A stretch of 64,000 nucleotides of DNA from Pseudarthrobacter oxydans (GCF_030812335.1 NZ_JAUSSN010000001.1:496001-560000), one strand, 5' to 3'. Positions 35,480-43,436 are shown, counted from the first letter of the stretch. Numbers and translations are program-made. The notes: generated by a model from the sequence alone, not told the origin.

Positions 35480-36496
35480 TTAGAGCGCCGCGAGTGGTGA
35501 CAGGGACAGCCCCAGCACAAACGCGACTGCCGCGGTGACCGCCGGCGTGATCAGCCAGAACAGCAGCACCCGGATCACGACCTTGCGGTTCGTGGCGGGA
35601 AACCCCTGATTGGCGCCGGCGCCCAGCACGGCTGATGTGACCGTGTGGGTGGTGGAGATGGGCCAGTGCAGGCCGACGGCGCCCACCAGCAGGATGGCGG
35701 AGCTGAACAGCTGTGCCACGGAGCCGCGCAGCGGATCCATCCGGATCATCCGGTAGCCGATGGTGTAGGAGATCCGCCAGCCGCCGGCCAGGGTCCCGGC
35801 GGTCAGCAGGACCGCGGTGAACAGCGCCACCCAGATGGGCATCTCGCTGCCGTCTGAGAGCCCCGATGCCAGCAGCGCCAGGAGCAGGACGGCGCTGGTG
35901 CGCTGGCCGTCCTGCAGGCCGTGGGCCAGCGCCACGGCGCCCACGGCAATGCTCTGGGCCCTCCGGGAACGGGAGTTGACGACGTTCGGCGGCGTATACC
36001 GCGCGGCCCAGGTGGCGGGCCAGACCAGCAGGTAGGCGCCCGCGAACGCAATCAAGGGCGAGAGCAGCAGCGGAAGCACCACCTGGAAGAGCAAGGACGT
36101 GTCAACGCCACCGACGCCGTTCCCGCCGACAACCACGCTCGCGACGCCGGCGCCGGCCAGCCCGCCAACGAGGGCATGCGTCGAGGACGACGGGATGCCC
36201 CGCCACCATGTGTAGATTCCCCACAGCACGGCACTGGCCAGGCCTGCCACCAGGATGGTGAGCCCGTTCTCGCCCGCGGGCAGCTGTACCCAGGCCTGGC
36301 TGATGGCAAGGGCCAGGGCGGCGCTGAGCCCGGCGCCGATGAAGTTGAAGAACCCGGCCAGCAGCACTGCGACGGTGGGGGTGAGGGCCCGGGTCCGGAC
36401 GGCCAGTGCCACCGCCGCGGAGGCGTCCCGGAAGCCGTTGAGGAAGGCGAATGCCCCGGCGAAGACCACCACCAGGGCAAACAGGAAAATGATCAC
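35480..36496 (-). CDS. pit: PiT family inorganic phosphate transporter
   Basis: A 338-residue transporter with about ten membrane helices and the inverted PiT signatures: NGFRDASAAVA near the N-terminus, IPSSSTHALVGG, ALAHGLQDGQRTSAV and HWPISTTHTVTSAVLGAG. PiT carriers take up metal-phosphate by proton symport with low affinity. The usual Asn-Gly-His-Asp of the first motif reads NGFRDA here. GTG start, one base after the DUF47 stop, with AAGGA upstream, so the two genes are translationally linked. Confidence 0.93.
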   Translation of the reverse strand: MIIFLFALVVVFAGAFAFLNGFRDASAAVALAVRTRALTPTVAVLLAGFFNFIGAGLSAALALAISQAWVQLPAGENGLTILVAGLASAVLWGIYTWWRGIPSSSTHALVGGLAGAGVASVVVGGNGVGGVDTSLLFQVVLPLLLSPLIAFAGAYLLVWPATWAARYTPPNVVNSRSRRAQSIAVGAVALAHGLQDGQRTSAVLLLALLASGLSDGSEMPIWVALFTAVLLTAGTLAGGWRISYTIGYRMIRMDPLRGSVAQLFSSAILLVGAVGLHWPISTTHTVTSAVLGAGANQGFPATNRKVVIRVLLFWLITPAVTAAVAFVLGLSLSPLAAL

Positions 36497-36497
36497 G

Positions 36498-37115
36498 TCA
36501 GGATTCCTTGACGATGATGCTGCCCACCTGTGTCGCGACCTTCCGCAGGTCCCTGGTGACGTCGACCAGCTGCTCGGCGATGTCCCGGGTGCGTGCGTAC
36601 CGCGTCGACTTCATCTCGTTGAGCATGTCCGCCACCCAGACCCGGTGGGAGCGTTCAGCGCGCTTGGACAGGCGGAGGACTTCGATCCAGTAGTCCTCGA
36701 GATCGTCCAGGTTGTCCAGCCGCCGCATGGCGTCCACGGTGAGTTCGGCCTGCCTGCTGATGATTTCCAGCTGGTCCGCGGCGCGTTTGGGCAGCCGGTC
36801 CAGTTTGTAAAGCGACACCATGTCCGCGGCGGCGTCGAGTTTTTCCATCGCCTCGTTGAGGTACCGCGAGAGGGCATACATGTCCTCGCGGGGGAGCGGG
36901 TTCACAAACGAGGTCCGCATGTGGGTCAGCAGGGCGAAGTGCAGCTCCGCGGACTTGGCCTCATGGTTGTGCATGTCCTCCACCAGCCGGGCATTCTCAC
37001 TGGCCGGGGCGCCGAGGATCTCCGACAGGGTGCCCGTGGCGAGCACAATCTGGCTTGCCAGCTGGGCGAGGAGATTCAGCCCGGCGGGCTCCTGGGGGAA
37101 AAGGCGCAGCTTCAC
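36498..37115 (-). CDS. DUF47/PhoU-like phosphate transport regulator
   Basis: A 205-residue all-helical protein of the PhoU-like DUF47 family, with EDMHNHEAKSAEL, LPREDMYALSRYLNEAMEKLDAAADMV and AERSHRVWVADMLNEMKSTRYARTRDI. The conserved acidic residues bind metals in PhoU relatives. Genes of this family almost always precede a PiT transporter gene, as here, and are thought to tune its activity. Confidence 0.92.
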   Translation of the reverse strand: MKLRLFPQEPAGLNLLAQLASQIVLATGTLSEILGAPASENARLVEDMHNHEAKSAELHFALLTHMRTSFVNPLPREDMYALSRYLNEAMEKLDAAADMVSLYKLDRLPKRAADQLEIISRQAELTVDAMRRLDNLDDLEDYWIEVLRLSKRAERSHRVWVADMLNEMKSTRYARTRDIAEQLVDVTRDLRKVATQVGSIIVKES

Positions 37116-37214
37116 GTGTGATTACCGGTCTTCGGGAGGGAGGTGCACGGGCGGTGGCGGCCGGGCATATGTGCTGAGGGTGACCCGCGCCTGAGGATTA
37201 CTTTACCGCCAGCG

Positions 37215-37958
37215 TCACCTCGAACCGGCCCTTTCGGCACTGTGCGGCAGGACGACGTCGTCTGCGGCGCGGGCCGCTGAGGGGAACAGGATGAGGAGGA
37301 GGCCAAGGCCCACTGCCGCGCCAACCAGCTGGGCGAGGACGAATCCCGGAACGGAGGCCGGTGCGATGCCCGCGAAGGTGTCGCTGAACATGCGACCGAC
37401 TGTCACGGCCGGGTTCGCGAACGACGTCGAGGACGTGAACCAGTACGCGGCCCCGATGTAGGCGCCCACCGCCGGTGCGGCGAGGGCACCACGCTTGGTG
37501 GCAGCAAGGGCGAAGATCAGCAGGACCAGCCCGGCGGTCGCGATAACTTCGCCCAGCAGGTGCCCCGTGGTTGCCCGCTCCTTGGTGGAGATGGACGTGC
37601 CCACCTCAAACATGGCGTTCGCGAGCACGCTGCCACTGACCGCGCCCACGGTCTGGGCGGCCGCATAGGCGCCCAGCTCCGGCAGCGTCAGGCCGGTGCC
37701 GCTGCGCCGGCCCAGGATCCAGTCTGCAATGGAGACCACGGGATTGAAATGCGCCCCGCTCACGGGCCCGAGTACCAGAATCAGGACCGTCAGGCCCAGC
37801 ACGGTGGCGGTGCTGTTCTGCAGCAGCTGCAGGCCAACGTCATTGGGGGAGAGCTGCTGTGCGGCGATCCCGGAACCGACGACGATGGTCACGAGCAGGT
37901 TGGTGCCGAGCAGTTCGGCGATGGCGCGGCGCCACAGCGGCGGCTGGTTGGAAGTCAT
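37215..37958 (-). CDS. Aquaporin/MIP channel in an arsenic cluster (AqpS-like)
   Basis: A 247-residue channel with six helices and both pore motifs: Asn-Pro-Val in SGAHFNPVVSIAD and Asn-Pro-Ala in TSFANPAVTVGRMFSD. In ars clusters such MIP proteins let arsenite leave down its gradient, as described for AqpS in Sinorhizobium. It is divergent from the ArsR-ArsC fusion, with the operator between. No ArsB or Acr3 pump is found next to it, so it may be the only arsenite exit in this cluster. Confidence 0.88.
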   Translation of the reverse strand: MTSNQPPLWRRAIAELLGTNLLVTIVVGSGIAAQQLSPNDVGLQLLQNSTATVLGLTVLILVLGPVSGAHFNPVVSIADWILGRRSGTGLTLPELGAYAAAQTVGAVSGSVLANAMFEVGTSISTKERATTGHLLGEVIATAGLVLLIFALAATKRGALAAPAVGAYIGAAYWFTSSTSFANPAVTVGRMFSDTFAGIAPASVPGFVLAQLVGAAVGLGLLLILFPSAARAADDVVLPHSAERAGSR

Positions 37959-37989
37959 GGCTACAGCTTGACCGAAAGAATTAACTCAG

Positions 37990-38014
37990 TCAAAATTGAA
38001 TCAATGAATATTGA
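37990..38014. promoter_or_regulatory. ArsR-type operator overlapping the arsR-arsC start
   Basis: TCAATGAATATTGA (38001-38014) matches the ArsR/SmtB pattern TCAA-N6-TTGA and contains the ATG at 38004. TCAAAATTGA (37990-37999) is a second short palindrome. Binding here would block both the divergent aquaporin gene and the ars genes, and could also hinder translation initiation. Confidence 0.65.
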
Positions 38015-38678
38015 GACAGCGCCGGGTTTTCGGGCGCGGGTGGCCAAGCACGCGGCGCTCGCCGATCCTGCGCGGCTGCGAATGGTTGATCTGCTGACAC
38101 TGGGGGACTTCTCCCCGACGGAGCTGCAGGCGGAGCTGGGGATGCCGTCGAATCTGCTTTCCCACCATCTGCGCTCGCTGGAAGAGGCGGGACTGGTGAT
38201 CCGGCACCGCTCCGAGGCGGACAGGCGGCGCAGCTATATCCGGCTTGCTGCCGGCGCCCTGGCGGGCCTGGTGCCGGGGGCCGAACACGGGGCCCGGCGG
38301 CTCCTGTTCGTTTGTACGCGGAATAGTGCACGGTCCCAGCTGGCCGCCGCGCTCTGGCGGCAGGTCAGCGAAATCCCCTCGACGTCGGCGGGAACGCATC
38401 CCGCGGACCGCATCGCCCCAGGTGCCATCGAGGTCGCCCGCCGCCACGGCGTGGACCTCCCAGACCTTCCCCCGCGCAGGCTGGATCGGGTGCCGGGGGA
38501 GGGGGACCTGGTGGTGACCGTCTGCGACAACGCGCATGAGGAAATGGGCGGACTGGGCGGCGTGCACTGGTCGGTGCGGGATCCGCTGCGCCTGGGTACC
38601 GAGGAAGCCTTTGAGGAGGCCTTCGAAGACATCGCCCACCGGATCCATGACCTCGCGCCCCGCGTGCTCGCTGCCTGA
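38004..38678 (+). CDS. ArsR repressor fused to a LMW-phosphatase-type arsenate reductase domain
   Basis: This 224-residue fusion has an ArsR winged helix in residues 1-85 (ALADPARLRMVDLLTLGDFSPTELQAELGMPSNLLSHHLRSLEEAGLV). The usual metal-binding ELCVCDL is replaced by TLGDFSPTEL, which has no Cys. Residues 93-224 are an ArsC-like phosphatase domain with loop FVCTRNSARSQLAAA (CX5R). Without the standard Cys site the sensor may bind its ligand elsewhere, or the ArsC domain may provide it (inference). It leads three further arsC genes and faces the aquaporin gene. Confidence 0.9.
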   Translation: MNIETAPGFRARVAKHAALADPARLRMVDLLTLGDFSPTELQAELGMPSNLLSHHLRSLEEAGLVIRHRSEADRRRSYIRLAAGALAGLVPGAEHGARRLLFVCTRNSARSQLAAALWRQVSEIPSTSAGTHPADRIAPGAIEVARRHGVDLPDLPPRRLDRVPGEGDLVVTVCDNAHEEMGGLGGVHWSVRDPLRLGTEEAFEEAFEDIAHRIHDLAPRVLAA

Positions 38679-38732
38679 CTGATCCCCAATGCCCGCCTTC
38701 ACCCGTCACCCAACTGTTTCCAGGAGACCCGA

Positions 38733-39152
38733 ATGACCGCCGAAACCGCCAAGAAGCCCTCCGTGCTGTTCGTCTGCGTCCACAACGCCGGCCGCTCCCA
38801 GATGGCCGCCGCGTTCCTCACCACCCTGTCCCAGGGCGCCATCGAGGTCCGCTCCGCCGGCTCCCAGCCCGCCGACAAGGTCAACCCGGCCGCCGTCGAG
38901 GCCATGGCCGAACTCGGCATCGACATGTCCGCCGAGATCCCCAAGGTCCTCACCACCGAGGCCGTCAAGGAATCCGACGTCGTTATCACCATGGGCTGCG
39001 GCGACACCTGCCCGATCTTCCCGGGCAAGCGCTACGAGGACTGGGAACTCGAGGACCCGGCCGGCCAGGGCGTCGAGTCGGTCCGCCCGATCCGCGACGA
39101 CATCAAGACCCGCATCGAGGACCTGATCGCATCCCTTGGAGAGCTGCGATGA
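38733..39152 (+). CDS. arsC: Arsenate reductase, LMW-phosphatase type
   Basis: A 139-residue single domain. The P-loop is FVCVHNAGRSQMAAA (CX5R). A second Cys pair occurs in MGCGDTCPIFPGKRYEDWEL, typical of ArsC that passes oxidising equivalents through internal cysteines. It reduces arsenate to arsenite in the cytoplasm. AGGAGA lies before the ATG. Its stop overlaps the start of the next arsC by four bases (ATGA). Confidence 0.93.
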   Translation: MTAETAKKPSVLFVCVHNAGRSQMAAAFLTTLSQGAIEVRSAGSQPADKVNPAAVEAMAELGIDMSAEIPKVLTTEAVKESDVVITMGCGDTCPIFPGKRYEDWELEDPAGQGVESVRPIRDDIKTRIEDLIASLGELR

Positions 39153-39838
39153 CTGAACCACACGAAACCCGCTACGAATCCAGCCGCGGGCTGCAGGAGC
39201 CCACCGCACTGCTGCGCCGCATCAGCAACCGGCTGACCGCCAAGTTCGCTGGCATCTTTGCCGCCGAAACCGTCGAACGCTACGTCTTCGAGACGTACAC
39301 GGCCATGGCCCGGACCGCGAAGGTCACCGCCCACCTTCCGGCCACCACCGAGCACTTTGCCAACGACCGCCTTACCGCGCTGGCGAAATCCAAGGGGGCT
39401 GTCGCCTCCGAGGTCCCCGAGGTGCTCTTTGTCTGCGTGCAGAACGCCGGCCGGTCCCAGATGGCAGCAGCCCTGCTCACCGTCGAAGCCAAAGGCAGGA
39501 TCCGCGTCCGGTCCGCCGGCTCGCTGCCGGCAGCCCAACTGGACCCCGCCGTTGTCGCGGCGATGTCCGAAATGGGCCTGGACCTGACCAGGGATTACCC
39601 CAAGCCCCTCACCGACGATGTCGTGCGCGCCTCCGATGTGGTGATCACGATGGGATGCGGCGATTCCTGCCCGATCTACCCGGGCAAACGCTACGAGGAC
39701 TGGGAGCTGGCAGACCCGGACGGCCTGCCCGTCGCGGCCGTGCGGATCATCCGCGACGAGATCCACGACCGGGTCAAAGCGCTCGCAGCCTCACTGCTCA
39801 ACAACCCCCACCCGGACAAGGAAGAAGCTAACGCATGA
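39149..39838 (+). CDS. arsC: Arsenate reductase with N-terminal three-helix extension
   Basis: This 229-residue protein starts with an extension of about 85 residues (RRISNRLTAKFAGIFAAETVERYVFETYTAMA) predicted to be a helical bundle. Such an N-terminal bundle is known in ArsC1-prime-type proteins of corynebacteria. The ArsC domain has loop FVCVQNAGRSQMAAA and MGCGDSCPIYPGKRYEDWEL. It overlaps both neighbours by four bases, so the three arsC genes are translated together. Confidence 0.9.
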   Translation: MTEPHETRYESSRGLQEPTALLRRISNRLTAKFAGIFAAETVERYVFETYTAMARTAKVTAHLPATTEHFANDRLTALAKSKGAVASEVPEVLFVCVQNAGRSQMAAALLTVEAKGRIRVRSAGSLPAAQLDPAVVAAMSEMGLDLTRDYPKPLTDDVVRASDVVITMGCGDSCPIYPGKRYEDWELADPDGLPVAAVRIIRDEIHDRVKALAASLLNNPHPDKEEANA

Positions 39839-40257
39839 CCCAGACCACGAAAACGCCCAGCGTCCTGTTCGTCTGCAGCAAGAATGGCGGAAAATCCCAG
39901 CTCGCCGCCGGACTGATGAACCAGCTCGCTCACGGAACTGTCACGGTGCACTCCGCCGGGACCAAGCCCGGCAAGTCGCTGAACCCCCAGTCCGTGGATG
40001 CGCTGGCCGAACTCGGCATCGACATCACCGGCGAACACCCGAAACCCGTCACCGACGAAGTGCTGGACGCGGTCGACGTCGTGATCGTGCTGGGCAATGA
40101 GGCGAAGGTCCACGCCCCCGAGGGCAAGCGGCTTGAGGTCTGGGATACCGACGAGCCGTCCGAACGGGGCATTGAGGGCATGGAACGCATGCGGCTGGTC
40201 CGGGATGACATCGGGGCCCGGGTCCGGACGCTGCATGCGGAGCTCACCCGGAACTGA
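39835..40257 (+). CDS. arsC: Arsenate-mycothiol transferase-like ArsC
   Basis: A 140-residue LMW-phosphatase-like domain whose loop reads FVCSKNGGKSQLAAG, a CX5K instead of CX5R. This NGGKSQ form is that of corynebacterial ArsC1/ArsC2, which joins arsenate to mycothiol and relies on mycoredoxin. It lacks the later Cys pair of its two upstream neighbours (VIVLGNEAKVHAP instead). The cluster therefore encodes two different arsenate-reduction chemistries side by side. Confidence 0.9.
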   Translation: MTQTTKTPSVLFVCSKNGGKSQLAAGLMNQLAHGTVTVHSAGTKPGKSLNPQSVDALAELGIDITGEHPKPVTDEVLDAVDVVIVLGNEAKVHAPEGKRLEVWDTDEPSERGIEGMERMRLVRDDIGARVRTLHAELTRN

Positions 40258-40274
40258 CAGCTGGGCATGAAAAT

Positions 40275-40358
40275 GGTGCCGAACCGGAGACGCCTCTCGG
40301 CGGTAGGCCGCTCTAGGCGGCTAGATGTTGAAGCCCGGGGGTTTCGCGGTTCGGCACC
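40275..40358. repeat. 84-bp structured inverted repeat after the ars operon
   Basis: GGTGCCGAACC (40275-40285) and GGTTCGGCACC (40348-40358) are perfect 11-bp inverted repeats. Between them lie GCCGCTCTAGGCGGC (40307-40321) and other short stems. GCCTTTAGTTTT follows. It lies between convergent gene ends and may be a terminator, a palindromic repeat element or a structured RNA. Confidence 0.5.
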
Positions 40359-40447
40359 GCCTTTAGTTTTCTACGTGACCGGGGACAAGTCAACATTGAC
40401 AGTCCGCGGGCGGCGTGCCTGCCGGGGTCCGGCGGCGCGCGGGGTCC

Positions 40448-41104
40448 TCAGTCCAGTTCGCCCAGGCGCCAGGCGTTGGCGGCGTGCTCGAGGTCCTCGG
40501 CGGTCTTGACCAGGAGGTGCGAATTGCGCGTGAGCTTGCTCGCGTGGCTCTCGTTGCTGTGCTCGGCGCCGTCGGCGAGGGTGGCCTGGCCCAGCGCCAC
40601 CACGCGGCAGAACGCGGCGGAACGTTCCAGCGCGACGTCGAACTCGCCGTCGAACGCTCCGGACAGGATGGCGTCGGCCATCGACTTCATCTCGTCCGCC
40701 CCGGGCGGCTCGGCGGCGCCGGCCACCACGTGGGATACCTGCGCGGTGTCCTTGCCGGCCTTGAAGTAGACGGAGATCCGCTCCGGGTCCTGGATGGTGG
40801 CGGCGCGGATGGCGTACAGGCGCCAGAGGGCCCCCGGGAGCGAGCGTGCCGGGCTTTCGGCCCACATCTCGGCGATGGCTTCCAGGCCCTGTTCATCGGC
40901 GAGCTTCACGAGCCGTTTGGTCACGACGGGGTCGTCGCTGTCGCGTCCTCGGCGCACGAGGGCCTGGGCAGCGAGATGGGCGGCCTCGGAGATGCGGGCA
41001 GGATCGGCCCCGCCCGCGAAGGGCTCAAAGTCAATCGGGGCGAAGGGCTTCGGCTTGTGGTGCCGGTGCGGTCCTGGGGCGCTGGATCCTGCTTGCTCGC
41101 TCAT
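40448..41104 (-). CDS. Conserved hypothetical cytoplasmic protein
   Basis: This 218-residue, mostly helical and acidic protein starts with a His/Pro-rich stretch (PHRHHKPKPFAPIDFEPF). There is no signal peptide, membrane segment or recognised motif. Patterns such as LWRLYAIRAATIQDPERIS look structural. It is convergent with the ars operon and divergent from the tRNA-Lys promoter region. Function unknown. Confidence 0.7.
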   Translation of the reverse strand: MSEQAGSSAPGPHRHHKPKPFAPIDFEPFAGGADPARISEAAHLAAQALVRRGRDSDDPVVTKRLVKLADEQGLEAIAEMWAESPARSLPGALWRLYAIRAATIQDPERISVYFKAGKDTAQVSHVVAGAAEPPGADEMKSMADAILSGAFDGEFDVALERSAAFCRVVALGQATLADGAEHSNESHASKLTRNSHLLVKTAEDLEHAANAWRLGELD

Positions 41105-41317
41105 GCCACCACGCTACTCCAGTGCTGTCGGGGAATCGAGCGTACGGACCGGCGGCGCCGGGCCTGTTCGGGGCGCTGGCCCCCCGCACGACGGCGGCGT
41201 CCGCGCCCGGTGCGCAAAACTCGCCCCGGTCTGGGGTACAGTATTAACGTCCAGAAATGGACTGGGCTGATCGGTCCTTGAACAGCGGATTTATCCGTTG
41301 TTTCGGGGCCTCGGCTG

Positions 41318-41390
41318 GGGCCTTTAGCTCAGTTGGTAGAGCATCGGACTTTTAATCCGTGGGTCGTGGGTTCGATCCCCACAGGGCCCA
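41318..41390 (+). tRNA. tRNA-Lys (anticodon TTT)
   Basis: A 73-nt cloverleaf: acceptor GGGCCTT pairs with AGGGCCC, the D-arm is GCTCAGTTGGTAGAGC, the anticodon arm is CGGACTTTTAATCCG with anticodon TTT, and the T-arm is GTGGGTTCGATCCCCAC. CCA is not encoded. Its 3' half is the attachment site of the integrated element that follows. Confidence 0.96.
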
Positions 41391-42705
41391 CCCACGAGGG
41401 CCGGAATTCCGCGGAAACGCGGGGTTCCGGCCCTTTTCTGTTTCCCGGCAAGGAGCTCCGTGGAGACATTTTGGAGACATTGCCGGTGGCATTGAGGGCA
41501 GTCGTTCTGGCTGTTTCGAGGGCAGCGGAGACTTCGTCCAGCCGGTCCGGCCAAAGGTGTCCGTAGGTGTTGAGCGTCTCCGTGGCGTCCTTGTGTCCCA
41601 ACATCTGCTGAACGACTTTGACGTCTGCGCCGGCCCCAATAGCGGCGCTTGCTGCAGTATGACGGAGCTTGTGCGGGGTCACGCCTAGGCCGTCGAGGTC
41701 GGCGTCTCGGGTGGCGAGGTTGAACACGCGGTTCCGCCAATTGTGGTCGTTCAGAGCTTCTCCGGTGGGCGTCTGGAATAGGTAGGCGTCGTGCGGTTGG
41801 CCGGCGGTGAGCTCCTGCAGCTCGGCGACGAGGAAGCGGGCAAGCGGAACGGCTCGTTTTTCGTGCGTTTTCGGCGTTCCCAGTACCTTTTTGCCGGACC
41901 TATCCAGCGTCCATGTTGCGTTGACGGCGGCCCTGGCCTTCACGAGATCAAGGGCTGAGACTTTGAGGGCGAGGGCCTCGTTGATGCGGAGCCCGGTGTA
42001 GGCGAGGAAACGGACGAGCGTGCCGTCCGTGGGCCGTCCTGTGATCCCCTGCGCGGCGTTGGCGAGGTCCTCTACCTGAGGGTGGCTGAGATAGACGTGT
42101 TCGGGGGCTATGACGCGGGGAAGCCGGGCCCGGGCCGCCGCGTTGTTCGGTATGCGGTCAGTGTCCACTGCCCACGCCAGAACGGCTGTGAGGACGGTGT
42201 GAACATGGCCGATGCTGGAAGGTTTCAGCGGGCCCCGCATTGATCGGGGCTCGTATTTGGGCGGCTTGCTGGCGCGGATCTTGCCGGCTGCCGGCGCGGT
42301 GCCGGCCGCTAGGGTGCTGATCCATGCAGCGACCTCCTGTTTGGTGATAGTGCCGATTCTCCGGGCTCCCCATTGGGGCAGGACATAGGCGTTCAGGCTC
42401 CGCTCGTAGTGGAGGTACGTGGCCGGCTTAATGTCCAGCCGGGTGTTGAGCCATTCCGCGGCGACGTCGGCAAGGAGGGTCTCGGCGTGCTCCGGTGGCC
42501 GGTAGGTGCCGGCTCTGAGGTCGTTGTCGAGTTTGGCTGCGTACTGCTGGGCGTCGGGTTTCCGCTGGAATCGCTTGGACCGTCGGCGGCGTCCTGTCTG
42601 CGTTTCCTCCCACCAGTACACACGCCATCGGCTGCCGATGCCGTTCTTGGCCGTGGGCTGTCGATTGGTGTCGAGCCATTCGTCCTGAATCCACGCGCGG
42701 GCCAT
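41329..42705 (-). CDS. int: Tyrosine recombinase (phage integrase)
   Basis: This 458-residue integrase has an N-terminal arm-binding region with WRVYWWEETQTGRRRRSKRFQRK. The core-binding SAM-like domain follows (about residues 65-180). The catalytic domain carries Arg in LAYTGLRINEALAL, Lys in GTPKTHEKRAV, HxLR in VTPHKLRHTAAS, and the second His and nucleophile Tyr in QMLGHKDATETLNTYGHL. In the integrated state the last 20 or so codons are antisense to tRNA-Lys and the stop lies in the tRNA D-arm. In the excised circle a TAA immediately at the core edge would end the protein eight residues earlier (after THG). Confidence 0.95.
   Translation of the reverse strand: MARAWIQDEWLDTNRQPTAKNGIGSRWRVYWWEETQTGRRRRSKRFQRKPDAQQYAAKLDNDLRAGTYRPPEHAETLLADVAAEWLNTRLDIKPATYLHYERSLNAYVLPQWGARRIGTITKQEVAAWISTLAAGTAPAAGKIRASKPPKYEPRSMRGPLKPSSIGHVHTVLTAVLAWAVDTDRIPNNAAARARLPRVIAPEHVYLSHPQVEDLANAAQGITGRPTDGTLVRFLAYTGLRINEALALKVSALDLVKARAAVNATWTLDRSGKKVLGTPKTHEKRAVPLARFLVAELQELTAGQPHDAYLFQTPTGEALNDHNWRNRVFNLATRDADLDGLGVTPHKLRHTAASAAIGAGADVKVVQQMLGHKDATETLNTYGHLWPDRLDEVSAALETARTTALNATGNVSKMSPRSSLPGNRKGPEPRVSAEFRPSWVGPVGIEPTTHGLKVRCSTN
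41355..41393. repeat. Left attachment site (attL), 39-bp core in tRNA-Lys
   Basis: The core begins ATCCGTGGGTCG and ends CAGGGCCCACCC. It is identical over 39 bp to 50161-50199. It spans the anticodon-stem 3' strand, variable loop, T-arm and acceptor 3' strand of tRNA-Lys, so integration leaves the tRNA intact. Confidence 0.95.
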
Positions 42706-42707
42706 CG

Positions 42708-43340
42708 CTATTGCTCACGGTTTTCAGGCGGGGGACAACCTCCGGTGGCGGGGCCTCCTGCGAGCATCTCAAGGACTTCACCCGACGCTAGGCGAAGCTC
42801 TGGCGGCGCGTCGCTAATCAGGCCGGCCTCCCGCGCCGCCGCCACCATGCGGGTGGACGTGGCGCGGGAAACGTCGAAATAGTCCTGCACTGCCTCTCTG
42901 GGTCCGACGCCTGCAAATCGCGCCAACTGGTAGATAGCAGCCGTGTATAGCGTCCGGACCTTCTTGTCCTGGATGAACTCGCGGTCGATTTCGTAGGGTT
43001 TGGCGTTGGGTTTCCAGGTTATGAGGACGCTTGGGGGAATGCAGTAGTAAAGCGTTTCCAGCGCGGGCCGGAGCATCTCCGTAATCGGGACCGCCCGCAG
43101 CGCGTCGTAATCGACAGGGTTGTCTCGCTCGCTAATCGTGACCGCTGAGCAGGCGAAACCCGCTGGCGTTGCTTTCGCCGTCAATGCGACGTCGTACCCT
43201 CTCCAGCCTTGGACGAAGATTCGGACGGAAGCGGGTGCGTAGACCTCCCCGGCGCGGCACAGCTTGTCAGAGTCCCACTCTGTCCACCATCGGCTCACGG
43301 GTTCGTCAGTCCACCAAGCGGGGACCTGTTGTGTGTTCAT
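42708..43340 (-). CDS. Hypothetical protein beside integrase, possible DNA-binding regulator
   Basis: About 210 residues, no membrane segment. The C-terminal third (YQLARFAGVGPREAVQDYFDVSRATSTRMVAAAREAGLI) looks like a helix-turn-helix of the type that chooses between bound and unbound phage promoters. The N-terminal two thirds (WWTDEPVSRWWTEWDSD ... VRIFVQGWRGYDVALTAKATP) are not recognised. It lies 2 bp upstream of int on the same strand and is divergent from the excisionase, the position of a phage repressor. A role in lysogeny control is inference. Confidence 0.65.
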   Translation of the reverse strand: MNTQQVPAWWTDEPVSRWWTEWDSDKLCRAGEVYAPASVRIFVQGWRGYDVALTAKATPAGFACSAVTISERDNPVDYDALRAVPITEMLRPALETLYYCIPPSVLITWKPNAKPYEIDREFIQDKKVRTLYTAAIYQLARFAGVGPREAVQDYFDVSRATSTRMVAAAREAGLISDAPPELRLASGEVLEMLAGGPATGGCPPPENREQ

Positions 43341-43367
43341 GCGTCTAATAATTGCAGGCTGAGCACC

Positions 43368-43436
43368 ATATAGACAATAGCGGTCCACCTGTGATTCACT
43401 GAGATAGATGAGCCACTAATAGACAAATGAGGCTCA
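43368..43436. promoter_or_regulatory. Divergent control region of the element
   Basis: The gap between the putative regulator and the excisionase contains ATAGACAA twice (about 43370 and 43419, 49 bp apart) and an inverted repeat TGAGCC/GGCTCA (43409-43436) close to the excisionase start. These are candidate operators for the element switch. Confidence 0.5.

Noticed and set aside
40275-40358. Selenocysteine or other unusual tRNA
   Set aside because: The size is right but there is no TTCRA T-loop and the 11-bp end stem does not fit a tRNA acceptor.
42428-42781. Alternative frames overlapping the integrase N-terminus
   Set aside because: No ribosome-binding site or domain; the integrase frame has full catalytic motifs.
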